A stretch of 64,000 bases of DNA, from contig CP167917.1 of NCBI GenBank assembly GCA_041504365.1, forward strand, positions 3,658,001 to 3,722,000, written 5' to 3'. The notes beneath the pieces were generated by a model. That model was not told the DNA's origin, did no database searches, and was given only the letters and a program-made list of their open reading frames with translations. This document shows, piece after piece, positions 29,404-38,694 of this stretch (the first letter of the stretch is position 1; the number at the start of each line of letters is the position of its first letter). This DNA is from Dryocola sp. LX212 (GTDB lineage: Bacteria > Pseudomonadota > Gammaproteobacteria > Enterobacterales > Enterobacteriaceae). A program made the position numbers and the translations under genes.

Positions 29404-29426
29404 CTACGCACGGGCCGAATAAACAG

Positions 29427-30350
29427 ATGCCAGCAGTCACGCTTCGCCATATCGAAATCTTCCACGCGGTGATGACCGCCGGGAACCTCACGGAGGCTGC
29501 GGGACTGCTGCACACCTCGCAGCCAACGGTCAGCCGCGAGCTGGCGCGTTTTGAGAAGCTGACAGGGCTACAGCTGTTCGAGCGCAGCCGCGGCCGCCTG
29601 CATCCCACCGTTCAGGGGCTGCGTCTGTTTGAAGAGGTTCAGCGTTCGTGGTACGGCCTGGATCGCATCGTCAGCGCGGCAGAAAGCCTGCGCGAGTTTC
29701 GCCAGGGCGAACTGTCAATCGCCTGCCTGCCGGTTTTCTCACAGTCTTTTCTGCCGCAGCTGGTGCAGCCTTTCCTGGCGCGCTATCCGGAACTGAGCCT
29801 GAATATTGTTCCGCAGGAATCACCGCTGCTGGAAGAGTGGCTGTCGGCCCAGCGCCACGATCTGGGGCTGACGGAGAATATTTCCACGCCTGCCGGAACG
29901 GAGCGCCAGACGCTGCTGACCTTGAACGAGGTATGCGTCCTGCCCGCCGGGCACCGGCTGGTACGCAAAGCGGAACTCACGCCGCAGGATTTTGCCGGGG
30001 AAAACTACATCAGCCTGTCGCGAACGGACAGCTACCGGCAGCTGCTGGATTCGTTATTTCAGGAGCACGAGGTAAAACGCAGAATGGTGGTGGAGACGCA
30101 CAGCGCCGCTTCGGTTTGTGCGATGGTGCGGGCTGGAGCGGGCATCTCCGTCGTTAACCCGCTTACCGCTCTGGACTATGCCTCAGGCGGCGTGGTCGCC
30201 CGGCGCTTCAGCGTGGCGGTGCCTTTTACCGTGAGCCTGATCCGCCCACTACACCGCCCTGCCTCGGCGCTGGTCAGCGCTTTCAGCGAGCATATGCATG
30301 ATTTCATGCATATCTTCAATGACCCGCTAAAAGCGCTGCTCGACGCCTGA
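29427..30350 (+). CDS. lysR: LysR, activator of lysA
   Basis: The prototype LysR-type regulator, activating lysA when lysine is scarce. Start at 29427 (MPAVTLRHIEIFHAVMTAG) matches the E. coli N terminus; 307 residues. HTH at about residues 19-40 (LTEAAGLLHTSQPTVSREL), then the effector domain with ETHSAASVCAMVRAG. Its ribosome site is weak, and a REP-like hairpin lies immediately upstream. Convergent with the MFS gene, with 1 nt between stop codons. Confidence 0.94.
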   Translation: MPAVTLRHIEIFHAVMTAGNLTEAAGLLHTSQPTVSRELARFEKLTGLQLFERSRGRLHPTVQGLRLFEEVQRSWYGLDRIVSAAESLREFRQGELSIACLPVFSQSFLPQLVQPFLARYPELSLNIVPQESPLLEEWLSAQRHDLGLTENISTPAGTERQTLLTLNEVCVLPAGHRLVRKAELTPQDFAGENYISLSRTDSYRQLLDSLFQEHEVKRRMVVETHSAASVCAMVRAGAGISVVNPLTALDYASGGVVARRFSVAVPFTVSLIRPLHRPASALVSAFSEHMHDFMHIFNDPLKALLDA

Positions 30351-30351
30351 C

Positions 30352-31518
30352 TTATTGCTCGGTAGCCGGATGATGATGGCCGGTGCCGCTGCTGAAGTTG
30401 ATCAGACAGATAATCAGCCCGATAACCGCCAGCCCCGCAGCGGCAACCGGTACGGCGGTTAGCCCATAACCGCGATCGATAACCGTACCGCCAACCCATG
30501 CCCCCAGCGCATTGCCGACGTTAAACGCGGCGATATTCAGCGTAGAGACCAGGTTTGGCGCATCTTTGCCATGCAGCACCACGTTGATTTGCAAAGCGGG
30601 AACGGTAGCAAACGCCGCCATCGCCCACAGGAAGAGCGTGATTTCAGCAAGCCACGCGCCGTGGCTCGTCCAGCGGAACAGCAGCGAGAAAATGGCGATA
30701 AACGTAAAGCTCAGGATCAGGCTTACGGAGACGCGCCAGTCCGCCAGACGCCCGCCCAGAATATTGCCCACCGTCAGGCCCGCCCCTATCAGGAACAGCG
30801 TCCAGCTCACGCCTTTATGGGTGATGCCGGTGACCTGGAGCAGCATCGGGGCGATATAGCTGAACAGCGCGAACATCGCCGCCGCAAAGAAAATTGTCAT
30901 CGACAGGGAGAGCCACAGCTTACCGTTAGCCAGCGCGCTGACCTCACGCTTTAAGTCTGCGGGCGCCTCATCCTTCTGCGAAGGCAGGCTGACGATAAGC
31001 GCGATAAACGCCACGACGCCAATCACCGCTACGCCCCAGAACGTTGACCGCCAGCCGTACATCTGCCCAAACCAGGTGCCAATCGGCACGCCCAGCACGT
31101 TGGCAAGCGTCAGGCCGGTAAACATCAGCGCCACGGCGGAAGCCTTGCGGTTTGGCGCAACGAGGCCTGCGGCCACGACGGCACCAATCCCGAAGAAGGC
31201 CCCGTGGCAAAGCGCGGTAACGATGCGGGCGAGCATCAGGAAGTTATAAGAGATCGCCACGGCGCACAGCAGGTTGCCAATAATAAAAATCACCATCAGC
31301 AGGACAAGAGAGAGTTTTCGCGGCAGACGAGCCGTCAGCAGGGCCATAATCGGCGCCCCGATTGCCACGCCCAGGGCGTAGCCGCTGATCAGCCAGCCCG
31401 CAGTGGGGATCGAAATATGAAGATCCCCGGCCACGTCGGGCAGGAGGCCCATAATAACAAACTCCGTCGTGCCGATGGCAAACGCACTCATCGCCAGCGC
31501 GAGTAAGGAAACAGGCAT
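30352..31518 (-). CDS. MFS transporter, DHA1 family (AraJ/YdhP-like)
   Basis: A 388-residue major-facilitator protein with twelve predicted helices. The N-terminal signature AFAIGTTEFVIMGLLPDVA and the motif A-like ALLTARLPRKLSL are typical of the AraJ/YdhP exporter group (sugar efflux or purine-type exporters). It occupies the position where E. coli has unrelated genes between lysR and ygeA. The histidine-rich tail GTGHHHPATEQ is unusual. The substrate cannot be inferred. Confidence 0.82.
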   Translation of the reverse strand: MPVSLLALAMSAFAIGTTEFVIMGLLPDVAGDLHISIPTAGWLISGYALGVAIGAPIMALLTARLPRKLSLVLLMVIFIIGNLLCAVAISYNFLMLARIVTALCHGAFFGIGAVVAAGLVAPNRKASAVALMFTGLTLANVLGVPIGTWFGQMYGWRSTFWGVAVIGVVAFIALIVSLPSQKDEAPADLKREVSALANGKLWLSLSMTIFFAAAMFALFSYIAPMLLQVTGITHKGVSWTLFLIGAGLTVGNILGGRLADWRVSVSLILSFTFIAIFSLLFRWTSHGAWLAEITLFLWAMAAFATVPALQINVVLHGKDAPNLVSTLNIAAFNVGNALGAWVGGTVIDRGYGLTAVPVAAAGLAVIGLIICLINFSSGTGHHHPATEQ

Positions 31519-31720
31519 GGAATAACTCCCGGTTGCAGAAAGGACAAAAGGCGGGCGAGTGAGAACTCTGACCGCCGGGTAGCGAGGATGTAGAGGTGCA
31601 GCTTATTGAAATTTTGTGCGCTGCTTAACAAATAAATAACACAAAAAACGCCGGGGATGACCCGACGTGACGTGAGGATACCGTAATTTACCGCTTAACA
31701 TTATGAAATATTGAGAAAAA

Positions 31721-32416
31721 TTATTCTGCAAGCATAAATTTAACCGCGTCCTCCGCATGAATGGCGGCGGTATCAAATACCGGCAGCGGGCAATCATTCT
31801 GTTGCAACAGCAGGCCAATCTCCGTGCAGCCAAAGATTACGCCCTGGGCGCCCTGATCCTGAAGGTCGGCAATAGCCTGCTGGTAGTAGCGTTTCGATTC
31901 CGCCGTGATTTTGCCCAGGCATAGTTCGTCGAAAATAATCTGGTTAATGCGCAGGCGCTGCGGCTCGTCAGGGATGAGCGAGGTGATGCCAAATTCAGCT
32001 TCCAGGCGACCGCGATAAAAATCCTGCTCCATGGTGTAGCGCGTACCGAACAGCGCCACCTGGCTCATGCCCTGCGCGGCTATCGCACGCCCCGTAGCAT
32101 CGGCAATGTGCAAAAAAGGCAGGCCGCAGCGGGATTCGATATGCCCGGCAACTTTATGCATAGTGTTAGTACACAGCACGATGCCTTCGGCCCCGGCCTT
32201 CTGTAAACCCAGAGCCGCATCCGCCAGCATCTCGCCGGCTTTATCCCATTCCCCGCTTGACTGGCAGGCCTCAATTTCGTGGAAATCGACGCTGTGCAGG
32301 ACGATCTTCGCCGAATGCAGTCCGCCAAGGCGGGTCTTTATCCCTTCGTTAATCAGGCGGTAATAGGGAATGGTGGACTCCCAGCTCATGCCGCCTAACA
32401 GGCCTATCGTTTTCAT
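31721..32416 (-). CDS. ygeA: Amino-acid racemase YgeA (aspartate/glutamate racemase family)
   Basis: A 231-residue PLP-independent racemase; E. coli YgeA is reported as a broad-specificity amino-acid racemase. The two catalytic cysteines lie in LCTNTMHK and [10 protein letters not shown]. Start at 32416 ([20 protein letters not shown]) corresponds to the E. coli start; an ATG 24 nt upstream would add MNKKRGRG and is less likely. Divergent from the kdgF-like gene. Confidence 0.93.
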   Translation of the reverse strand: MKTIGLLGGMSWESTIPYYRLINEGIKTRLGGLHSAKIVLHSVDFHEIEACQSSGEWDKAGEMLADAALGLQKAGAEGIVLCTNTMHKVAGHIESRCGLPFLHIADATGRAIAAQGMSQVALFGTRYTMEQDFYRGRLEAEFGITSLIPDEPQRLRINQIIFDELCLGKITAESKRYYQQAIADLQDQGAQGVIFGCTEIGLLLQQNDCPLPVFDTAAIHAEDAVKFMLAE

Positions 32417-32547
32417 TCCTCGCCCCCTCTTCTTATTCATGTCTCTGGTTATATCAGAGGAAGCTCCCGACGGGAAAGCGTGATATCCGTGGCAGTTCCA
32501 GGCAATCGGCTATCTCAAAGTGCGATCTCATGTCATGATTATAAAAA

Positions 32548-32562
32548 TGAAATGCCATTTCA
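32548..32562. promoter_or_regulatory. KdgR-box-like operator upstream of the kdgF-like gene
   Basis: TGAAATGCCATTTCA is a 15-bp palindrome with TGAAA/TTTCA arms, the KdgR box architecture, 18 nt upstream of the ATG at 32581. Related boxes precede kduD. Confidence 0.65.
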
Positions 32563-32580
32563 CATTATTCAGGAGCGACG

Positions 32581-32904
32581 ATGTTTACCTTCATTAACGA
32601 CACAAAGCTGGAAGACCTGGGGGCTGGCGTTACCCGCCGCGTACTCGCGAACGGCGGAAAAATGATGGCGGTGCAGGTGAATTTCGAAACCGGAGCCGTG
32701 GGGCCAATGCATAACCACCCTCACGAACAGCTAACATACGTGCTTTCCGGCGAGTTCGAATTCACCATTGGTGAAGAGGTGCATAAGGTTAAAGCCGGGG
32801 ATACGCTTTATAAAGAGCCGCACGTGATGCACGGCTGCGTGTGTCTGGCCGCCGGTACGCTGCTGGATACCTTTACGCCGATTCGGGAAGATTTCTTTAG
32901 CTGA
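32581..32904 (+). CDS. kdgF: Cupin, KdgF-like uronate linearisation enzyme
   Basis: A 107-residue single-domain cupin. Metal ligands are visible in MHNHPHEQ (residues about 43-50) and MHG near residue 82. The layout resembles KdgF: LEDLGAGV-xR near the N terminus and DTFTPIREDFFS at the end. KdgF converts unsaturated uronates to the open-chain 4-deoxy-5-ketouronate, upstream of KduI/KduD. A KdgR-like box at 32548-32562 and kduD 1.7 kb away support the role. AGGAG lies 6 nt before the ATG. Confidence 0.78.
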   Translation: MFTFINDTKLEDLGAGVTRRVLANGGKMMAVQVNFETGAVGPMHNHPHEQLTYVLSGEFEFTIGEEVHKVKAGDTLYKEPHVMHGCVCLAAGTLLDTFTPIREDFFS

Positions 32905-32941
32905 ATAATCCGGAAAGGCTGATAACCAACCTTTCTCGCAG

Positions 32942-33008
32942 GTCGGATAAACGTAAGCGCCATCCGACACAAAAACTTAGCGGTGGATAGCGCTTACGCT
33001 TATCCACC
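32942..33008. repeat. Two REP-like palindromes (BIME-like pair)
   Basis: GTCGGAT...ATCCGAC at 32942-32968 and GGTGGAT...ATCCACC at 32982-33008, both with GTAAGCGC/GCGCTTAC-type cores, in the gap between the convergent kdgF-like and fepE-like genes. Confidence 0.78.
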
Positions 33009-33022
33009 CTGCAAAATCGGGA

Positions 33023-34144
33023 TTAAATAATAGAATTCATATCCATTCGACGGCTGTTTAAAGCATGACGGGTCAGCACCATGCCAGCCGCCACAATCAG
33101 GCCAACCAGCGTGGCCAGCACCACCACTAAAGATTTACCCGGGCCGTCTTTCTTCACCGGCAGCGAAGGCTGCATCTGGTATTTAAACGGCTTAAAGTCC
33201 ACCTCACCGACGTTTATTGCTTCCAGCTGGCTGACCAGATGCTCGCGATTCTGCACGGCAACGTTAAGCTGAGAAACGTCCTTAATCGACTCTTCAATTT
33301 TAAGCTTCTCTGCCAGCCCGTCAGAGCCCAGGGCGACCGAATAGTCCGGATCGTCTTTGATGGCCTGGCCGTTGCTGTAGACCGGTTTTTTAAGCCCGGC
33401 GGCGTTGGCGACCTGGAGCGAATAGCCCAGACGCTGCAGGTTAACGCTATGCTCATTTTCCAGCATGGAGCGGTCCAGCTTAAGCTTGTCTTTCTCAAAA
33501 ACAATTTTGAGCTCCACCGCATCCTTTACTTCCTGGAGAATGCTTTTGTTCACTTCACCCACAATGAATTCAATGTAGTTTCTCAGCACCCTCTGAGCAT
33601 TTTCAGCGTCCGGCGCGTTAAAACTTAGCGTCCAAGAAGAGTAAGGGGTTTCAGCCGTCTGTTTTGGATCCGCATTGTTCTGGGATTTGAATTTTTCAGA
33701 GACGTTAATAATGGCCTTGTGCAGCTCCGACGTATCCACTTCTTTATTTCTTAGCAGCACCTGCACGTATGGCGACGTTGAAAGAAAGCGTTCGCGCAGC
33801 GCCTGAGAATCGAATTTTTTCAGGAACATGTTAAATACGCTGGCGCTGTTAACTTTAGTCTCTACGCCCAGTACGCTCATGTTCACCATCGCCCGGCGCA
33901 GTTCGACCATCTGCTCATTCTCAGGTGCAGTGATGACGGCCTGGCTAGTCCACTTCTGGGGCAGAAGGAAACTAGCGATGACGCCACAAAGTGCAAAAAT
34001 GAGCGTAATTCCAACGATCTGTTTGCGGGCTGCAAACAGCGTAGACAGCAGCGCCAGGAGGTCGATCTCCTCGTGGCTGGCGGGCTGGACTGGATAAATG
34101 AGAGCGCTCTCTAATTGTTGTGATTTCACTTCTATAGATGACAT
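33023..34144 (-). CDS. fepE: Wzz/FepE-type O-antigen chain-length regulator
   Basis: A 373-residue polysaccharide co-polymerase. Transmembrane helices at about residues 42-60 and 338-358 flank a long periplasmic coiled-coil region; the proline-rich SLPVKKDGPGK just before the second helix is the Wzz signature. Segments such as GLKKPVYSNGQAIKDDPD are characteristic of FepE, which sets very long O-antigen. It stands alone between kdgF-like and kduD, away from any O-antigen cluster. Confidence 0.87.
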   Translation of the reverse strand: MSSIEVKSQQLESALIYPVQPASHEEIDLLALLSTLFAARKQIVGITLIFALCGVIASFLLPQKWTSQAVITAPENEQMVELRRAMVNMSVLGVETKVNSASVFNMFLKKFDSQALRERFLSTSPYVQVLLRNKEVDTSELHKAIINVSEKFKSQNNADPKQTAETPYSSWTLSFNAPDAENAQRVLRNYIEFIVGEVNKSILQEVKDAVELKIVFEKDKLKLDRSMLENEHSVNLQRLGYSLQVANAAGLKKPVYSNGQAIKDDPDYSVALGSDGLAEKLKIEESIKDVSQLNVAVQNREHLVSQLEAINVGEVDFKPFKYQMQPSLPVKKDGPGKSLVVVLATLVGLIVAAGMVLTRHALNSRRMDMNSII

Positions 34145-34608
34145 AACAAGCCGCTTAATGGTGTGGTGTGGTGAGAACAGGCCTATTTCGCCAGACGCGG
34201 AAAACCCTTACGCGTATGGCTGACGTAACAGGCAAAGTATCAGATGTTTTATAATGGAGAAATGCCGCATGTCTGTTCCTTGTGACGATCACTTTGACTG
34301 CTGAACAATGGTCGAAAAATACGCGTCTGAGCACCACCTCAACTACCTGCCGGGTGATGAAAGATCAGTAAAACTAAAAGTATTTTTTCGGGGAAATCCA
34401 TTATTCCCAAGATAATTCTCAAACACAACTACCAGTTCTCGCACTATTAAATTTTTAAGAATCCAATGGATGACTTTTTCTTTTTTTCATGACGGCGGCA
34501 GGAAGAGGCTGAAATCACATCGGGAGTTAGGGGGAGTGAATGTTTAAAGGGGAGAACGTTGCGTAAAAAAGCCTCCCGATGAAGGGAGGCATAGAGCCTT
34601 CAAGGTCT
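34145..34608. other. fepE-kduD intergenic region
   Basis: No gene is supported. It is AT-rich, must contain the fepE promoter, and ends with the kduD terminator at 34565-34590. The short open frame at 34155-34337 has no ribosome site or recognisable product. Confidence 0.6.
34565..34590 (-). terminator. Terminator of kduD
   Basis: GCCTCCC/GGGAGGC 7-bp stem with a 6-nt loop, followed on the minus strand by six T residues, 18 nt after the kduD stop. Confidence 0.92.
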
Positions 34609-35370
34609 TTATCGAGCCAGCCAGCCGCCGTCCACCGCGATGGTGTAGCCGTTGACGTAATCAGAAGCAGGTGAAGCCAGGAAGACAATTGGCCCCATCA
34701 GGTCGCTCGGCAACCCCCAACGGCCCGCCGGGATGCGGTCGAGGATTTCGCTGCTGCGCTGTTCATCGGCACGCAGCTGCTGGGTGTTATTAGTGGCCAT
34801 GTAGCCCGGTGCAATAGCATTAACATTTATGCCGTGCTTCGCCCACTCGTTTGCCAGCAGACGGGTGACGCCCATGACCGCACTCTTAGAAGCGGTGTAG
34901 GAGGGCACCCGGATACCACCCTGGAAGGAGAGCATCGACGCAATATTGATGATTTTTCCGCCGTTGCCCTGGGCAATAAAGTGCTTCGCCGCCGCCTGAG
35001 CCATAAAGAAGACGCTTTTGATGTTCAGGTTCATGACGTCGTCCCAGTTTTGCTCGCTGAACTCAATGGCGTCTTCACGGCGAATCAGACCCGCATTGTT
35101 GACCAGGATGTCGATATGGCCAAACTCGGCAACGGCACGGTCCAGCAGCCCCGGAATACCGTCAATTTTACGCAGGTCAGTGGTCAGGCTGAGAAAACGG
35201 CGGCCCAGCGCCGTCACCTGCTCGATGGTGTCGGTCGGTTCAACAATATTAATACCCACAATATCGCAACCCGCCTGCGCAAGACCCAGCGCCATGCCCT
35301 GACCCAGACCCGTATCACAACCTGTGACAACAGCAACTTTACCCTCAAGGGAGAATGTATCCAGAATCAT
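34609..35370 (-). CDS. kduD: 2-dehydro-3-deoxy-D-gluconate 5-dehydrogenase
   Basis: KduD is an NAD(H)-dependent short-chain dehydrogenase that reduces 2,5-diketo-3-deoxygluconate in unsaturated uronate (pectin, hyaluronan) breakdown. The 253 residues equal E. coli length; the nucleotide motif TGCDTGLGQGMA is at residues 16-27, NNAG is near residue 90, and the catalytic YTASK is present. Two KdgR-like boxes lie 71-108 nt upstream. The usual partner kduI is not next to it. Confidence 0.95.
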   Translation of the reverse strand: MILDTFSLEGKVAVVTGCDTGLGQGMALGLAQAGCDIVGINIVEPTDTIEQVTALGRRFLSLTTDLRKIDGIPGLLDRAVAEFGHIDILVNNAGLIRREDAIEFSEQNWDDVMNLNIKSVFFMAQAAAKHFIAQGNGGKIINIASMLSFQGGIRVPSYTASKSAVMGVTRLLANEWAKHGINVNAIAPGYMATNNTQQLRADEQRSSEILDRIPAGRWGLPSDLMGPIVFLASPASDYVNGYTIAVDGGWLAR

Positions 35371-35440
35371 GTCGATTTCCTTTTTATTCGCGCCCGCATC
35401 AGGCAGGCACAGATGTTCAGTGCCGCCATACTAATCCTCT

Positions 35441-35478
35441 TGAAACGCCATTTCAATTATAAATAAAACGTTGTTTCA
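35441..35478. promoter_or_regulatory. Two KdgR-box-like operators upstream of kduD
   Basis: TGAAACGCCATTTCA (35441-35455) and TAAAACGTTGTTTCA (35464-35478). Both have the TGAAA-N5-TTTCA layout of the KdgR consensus, the second with one changed position but longer flanking A/T agreement. Confidence 0.72.
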
Positions 35479-35541
35479 TTTTTATTGGCAGAAGAGATCA
35501 AATTTGATACCGGGATCACGTCAGACCGGATTTAAGCCAGC

Positions 35542-35577
35542 AAAAAGCCCACCCCGGCAAACCGAAGGTGGGCTTTT
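35542..35577 (-). terminator. Terminator of yqeF
   Basis: AAGCCCACC pairs with GGTGGGCTT across a 13-nt loop and is flanked by A-run and T-run, so it can work in both directions; it lies 23 nt after the yqeF stop. Confidence 0.8.
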
Positions 35578-35599
35578 CTGAGCGTATTAGTTTCTTCAG

Positions 35600-36781
35600 C
35601 TAATCGCGCTCGATGGCGAGAGCAACCCCCTGCCCGCCGCCGATACACAGCGTTGCCAGCCCTTTTTTCGCATCCCGTTTGACCATTTCATGCACCAACG
35701 AGACGAGGATCCGACAGCCGGACGCGCCGATCGGGTGGCCAAGCGCAATGGCTCCGCCGTTCACATTGACCTTGCGCTCATCCCACTCCAGCATCTTCCC
35801 TACCGAAAGCGCCTGCGCGGCAAACGCTTCATTCGCTTCGATTAAATCCAGCTCTTCCAGCGCCCAGCCTGCCCTTTCCAGGCAGCGGCGCGTGGCCGTG
35901 ACGGGGGCGATCCCCATCAGCGCCGGATCGACGCCGACGCTGGCAAAGGCCCGGATGCGCGCCAGAACGGGCAGTCCCAGCTCTTCGGCTTTTGCGGCGC
36001 TCATCATTAAGACGGCCGCTGCGCCATCGTTTATAGAAGAGGCGTTGCCTGCCGTAACGCTGCCGGCACTATCAAACGCCGGGCTCAGCCGGGCCAGGGC
36101 CTCCGCACTGGCGTCCGTCCGGGGCTGCTCATCGGTATCCACCAGCACCGTCGCTCCCGGGCGCAGCTCTACAGGCACCGGTACGATTTCGTCTTTGAAG
36201 CGGCCCGCATCAATGGCAGCGCGAGCCTTCTGCTGCGAGGCCAGCGCGAACGCATCCTGCCGTTCACGGCTGATATCGTATTCGCGGGCGAGATTTTCTG
36301 CGGTGACGCCCATGTGGTAATCGTTAAACGCATCCCACAGTCCGTCGTGCACCAGGCTGTCGATAAGCTGGCTGTTGCCCAGCCCCGCGCCGGTACGGCT
36401 GTTGGCAAGAACATGCGGAGCGCGGCTCATGTTTTCCTGACCGCCCGCTATCACCACGTCCGCTTCGCCACACTGGATCGCCTGGGTAGCAAGATGCAGC
36501 GCTTTCAGGCCGGATCCGCAGACGTCATTAATGGTAATCGCCGACACGGACCACGGCAGGCCGCTATTAAGAGCTGTTTGTCGTGCAGGGTTTTGTCCGG
36601 CGCCGGCGGTTAATACCTGTCCCAGAATCACCTCGTCAACTTCCTGCTCGCTTACGCCGCTACGTTCAAGCAGGGCCTTTACTACAGCGCTCCCCAACTC
36701 TGCGGCGCTACGCGGAGAAAGCGCCCCCTGGAAGCAGCCAATGGGGGTGCGCGCCGCCCCAACAATCACCACATCTTTCAT
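35600..36781 (-). CDS. yqeF: Acetyl-CoA acetyltransferase
   Basis: A 393-residue thiolase (acetoacetyl-CoA thiolase, AtoB-like). The acyl-accepting cysteine is C88 ([11 protein letters not shown]); GHPIGASG and CIGGGQGVA carry the catalytic histidine and second cysteine near the C terminus. No beta-oxidation neighbours. Its position beside kduD matches E. coli yqeF. Confidence 0.93.
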   Translation of the reverse strand: MKDVVIVGAARTPIGCFQGALSPRSAAELGSAVVKALLERSGVSEQEVDEVILGQVLTAGAGQNPARQTALNSGLPWSVSAITINDVCGSGLKALHLATQAIQCGEADVVIAGGQENMSRAPHVLANSRTGAGLGNSQLIDSLVHDGLWDAFNDYHMGVTAENLAREYDISRERQDAFALASQQKARAAIDAGRFKDEIVPVPVELRPGATVLVDTDEQPRTDASAEALARLSPAFDSAGSVTAGNASSINDGAAAVLMMSAAKAEELGLPVLARIRAFASVGVDPALMGIAPVTATRRCLERAGWALEELDLIEANEAFAAQALSVGKMLEWDERKVNVNGGAIALGHPIGASGCRILVSLVHEMVKRDAKKGLATLCIGGGQGVALAIERD

Positions 36782-37005
36782 TGTCCGCTCCGCAAAATGC
36801 TAATAGGGTTTCAAGAGCGCATATCATGCGGCAACATTAATAGATTGTTAATGCCGGTTTTTGGGAATGGTTAGATGCAAAGCCGGGTGTAAGATGCAAA
36901 TAGTCATTATATTCAACTTATTAAATTATTTATCTGCCGTTTCGCTGGGGAATATTTCTTCACAACCAGTGAAGGGCATCACAAATAAATAACAAGGAAA
37001 GCCGG

Positions 37006-37371
37006 ATGAACCAGTACGTTCAGGAAACGATCGACGCCCATATTGCCATTGAAAACTGGCTGGGCGCGGGTAAAGGGGATTTAAAAGCGCTGCTTAACCG
37101 CTTCTCTCCAGCATTTTCTATGGTGACGCCGGGCGGGGCAAGGCTGGATTATTCAGCGCTTTGTGCCTTCTTTGAAGGGCAGCAAGGAGCCAGGCCCGGG
37201 CTAAAAATCGAGCTGGAAGAGATAAAAGTCGTGGCGGAGTGGTCTACCGGTGCGATCATAAGCTACAGCGAACAGCAAAGCCTGCCGGGATCTGAGCCTA
37301 CGCTGCGTCATTCAACGGCAGTCTTTACCTCAGGGCTACTCTGGCTCCGGCTGCACGAGACGGCGGCTTAA
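37006..37371 (+). CDS. NTF2-like (DUF4440-type) protein
   Basis: A 121-residue protein with the size and pattern of an NTF2/SnoaL-like cone fold: helix-rich N terminus (IDAHIAIENWL), LLNRFSPAFSMVTPGGARLDY in the middle and LWLRLHETA at the end. AAGGAAAG precedes the ATG. No catalytic assignment is possible. It is convergent with the diguanylate cyclase gene. Confidence 0.72.
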   Translation: MNQYVQETIDAHIAIENWLGAGKGDLKALLNRFSPAFSMVTPGGARLDYSALCAFFEGQQGARPGLKIELEEIKVVAEWSTGAIISYSEQQSLPGSEPTLRHSTAVFTSGLLWLRLHETAA

Positions 37372-37406
37372 CCGGGTTCGATCCCCTCCTCGCGAAGGGA
37401 GCTTCT

Positions 37407-38414
37407 CTACTTCCGGCGAGTTTTCTTCTCCTGATACATCGCCTCGTCGGCGGCGCGCAGCGCCATATCCGGACTAACGTCGCCGGGATTTATCGCCACT
37501 GCGCCGATACTCGGGCCGCCGTATTTGATCGTCAATGAGTGCAGGCTATAGTCGCCGGTCAGCAGGGCGGCCAGCCGCGTTTTAAAAGCTCTGGCCGCAT
37601 CCTGGGCGTCAGCGTAGTTTGTCGGCCCGGCTCCGGCAACGATAAACTCGTCCCCGCCAACCCGCCCCAGTATTTCATCGTAGCGCACGCCTGCTTTTAG
37701 CCGCTCGCCAACCGCGCACAGGAACTCATCCCCCGCGTCGTGACCGTAAACATCATTGATTTGCTTAAAATCATCCAGGTCGGCAAAGGCTACCAGCACA
37801 TAGCGGGCGTCGAGTTTCGCTCGGGTAAAGAGCTGCGGAAGCTGGTCAAACACCGCGCGACGATTCGGCAGGCCCGTCAGATCGTCGGTATAGCTGGAAG
37901 TGGTCAGCGCAGCGTTGGCCTGCTGTAGTTTTTTCATCAGCTGCTCATTCTGGATCTGCTGGGCGATAAGCTGGGCAAATAGCTGGAGCACCTGCTCGCT
38001 GCGCTCGGACAGCTCGCGCTGCTCGGAGCTGGCGGCACAAAGCGTACCGTAAAGCGAGCCATCGGCCAGCCTCACGGGTGTGCTGACATAGGTGGTTATC
38101 CCCAGCACCTTCGCCGCCTCGGAATCGCCCCAGATACCCGCCACGTCGCAGGTATATCGCCGCCCTTCATCCAGCGCACGCTTGCACAACGTGTCGCCCC
38201 AAGGTACGGACAGCCCCTCCGGGATCTGCATGTGCCTGCTGTTACGGGAAAAAAGGATATGCTGCTGGCTGCCGTCCGGCTCCACGCGGGTCAGGTAGGT
38301 GGACTCCATGTTGGTCACCAGCTCAAGCATTTCCAGCAGCTGGCGGACAAGCCCCTCAAGCGTGTATTCAGATTCTAACGCGCTTGAAATGCGCTCAATA
38401 AGATTGTCAGACAT
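37407..38414 (-). CDS. GAF-domain diguanylate cyclase
   Basis: A 335-residue cytoplasmic protein: GAF sensor domain (about residues 20-150), a short helix, then a GGDEF domain whose active site GRVGGDEFIV is intact, with DLTGLPNRR at its start. The inhibitory-site position reads RYDE rather than RxxD, so product feedback may be weak. It should make c-di-GMP in response to a small ligand or redox signal. It has no partner phosphodiesterase nearby. Confidence 0.9.
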   Translation of the reverse strand: MSDNLIERISSALESEYTLEGLVRQLLEMLELVTNMESTYLTRVEPDGSQQHILFSRNSRHMQIPEGLSVPWGDTLCKRALDEGRRYTCDVAGIWGDSEAAKVLGITTYVSTPVRLADGSLYGTLCAASSEQRELSERSEQVLQLFAQLIAQQIQNEQLMKKLQQANAALTTSSYTDDLTGLPNRRAVFDQLPQLFTRAKLDARYVLVAFADLDDFKQINDVYGHDAGDEFLCAVGERLKAGVRYDEILGRVGGDEFIVAGAGPTNYADAQDAARAFKTRLAALLTGDYSLHSLTIKYGGPSIGAVAINPGDVSPDMALRAADEAMYQEKKTRRK

Positions 38415-38644
38415 TAAACGGGAACACCTTCATCCGGTAGCACAGGCAGGCAACAAGCCTCAGAGCTACGCTTTTAACATATATTTAGCCTGAATTCTGC
38501 CCCCCAGCTATGGCGTTAATCCGGAACATGGATGGGGTGGAGCATGACGCCCTTCCTCCTTTGGCGCTTCTGAACGTTGTTCTACGTTGAAACACTGCGC
38601 TGGAGGATATTTGCACTAATGCCCAATTTAGGGGGCAGATAAAT

Positions 38645-38670
38645 AAAAAGGCCGATCTGACGATCGGCCT
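38645..38670 (-). terminator. Terminator of the POT transporter gene
   Basis: AGGCCGAT/ATCGGCCT 8-bp stem with a 6-nt loop followed on the minus strand by TTTTATTT, 24 nt after the stop. Confidence 0.9.
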
Positions 38671-38694
38671 CTTAGCAGGTTAGCTATCAAAAAA

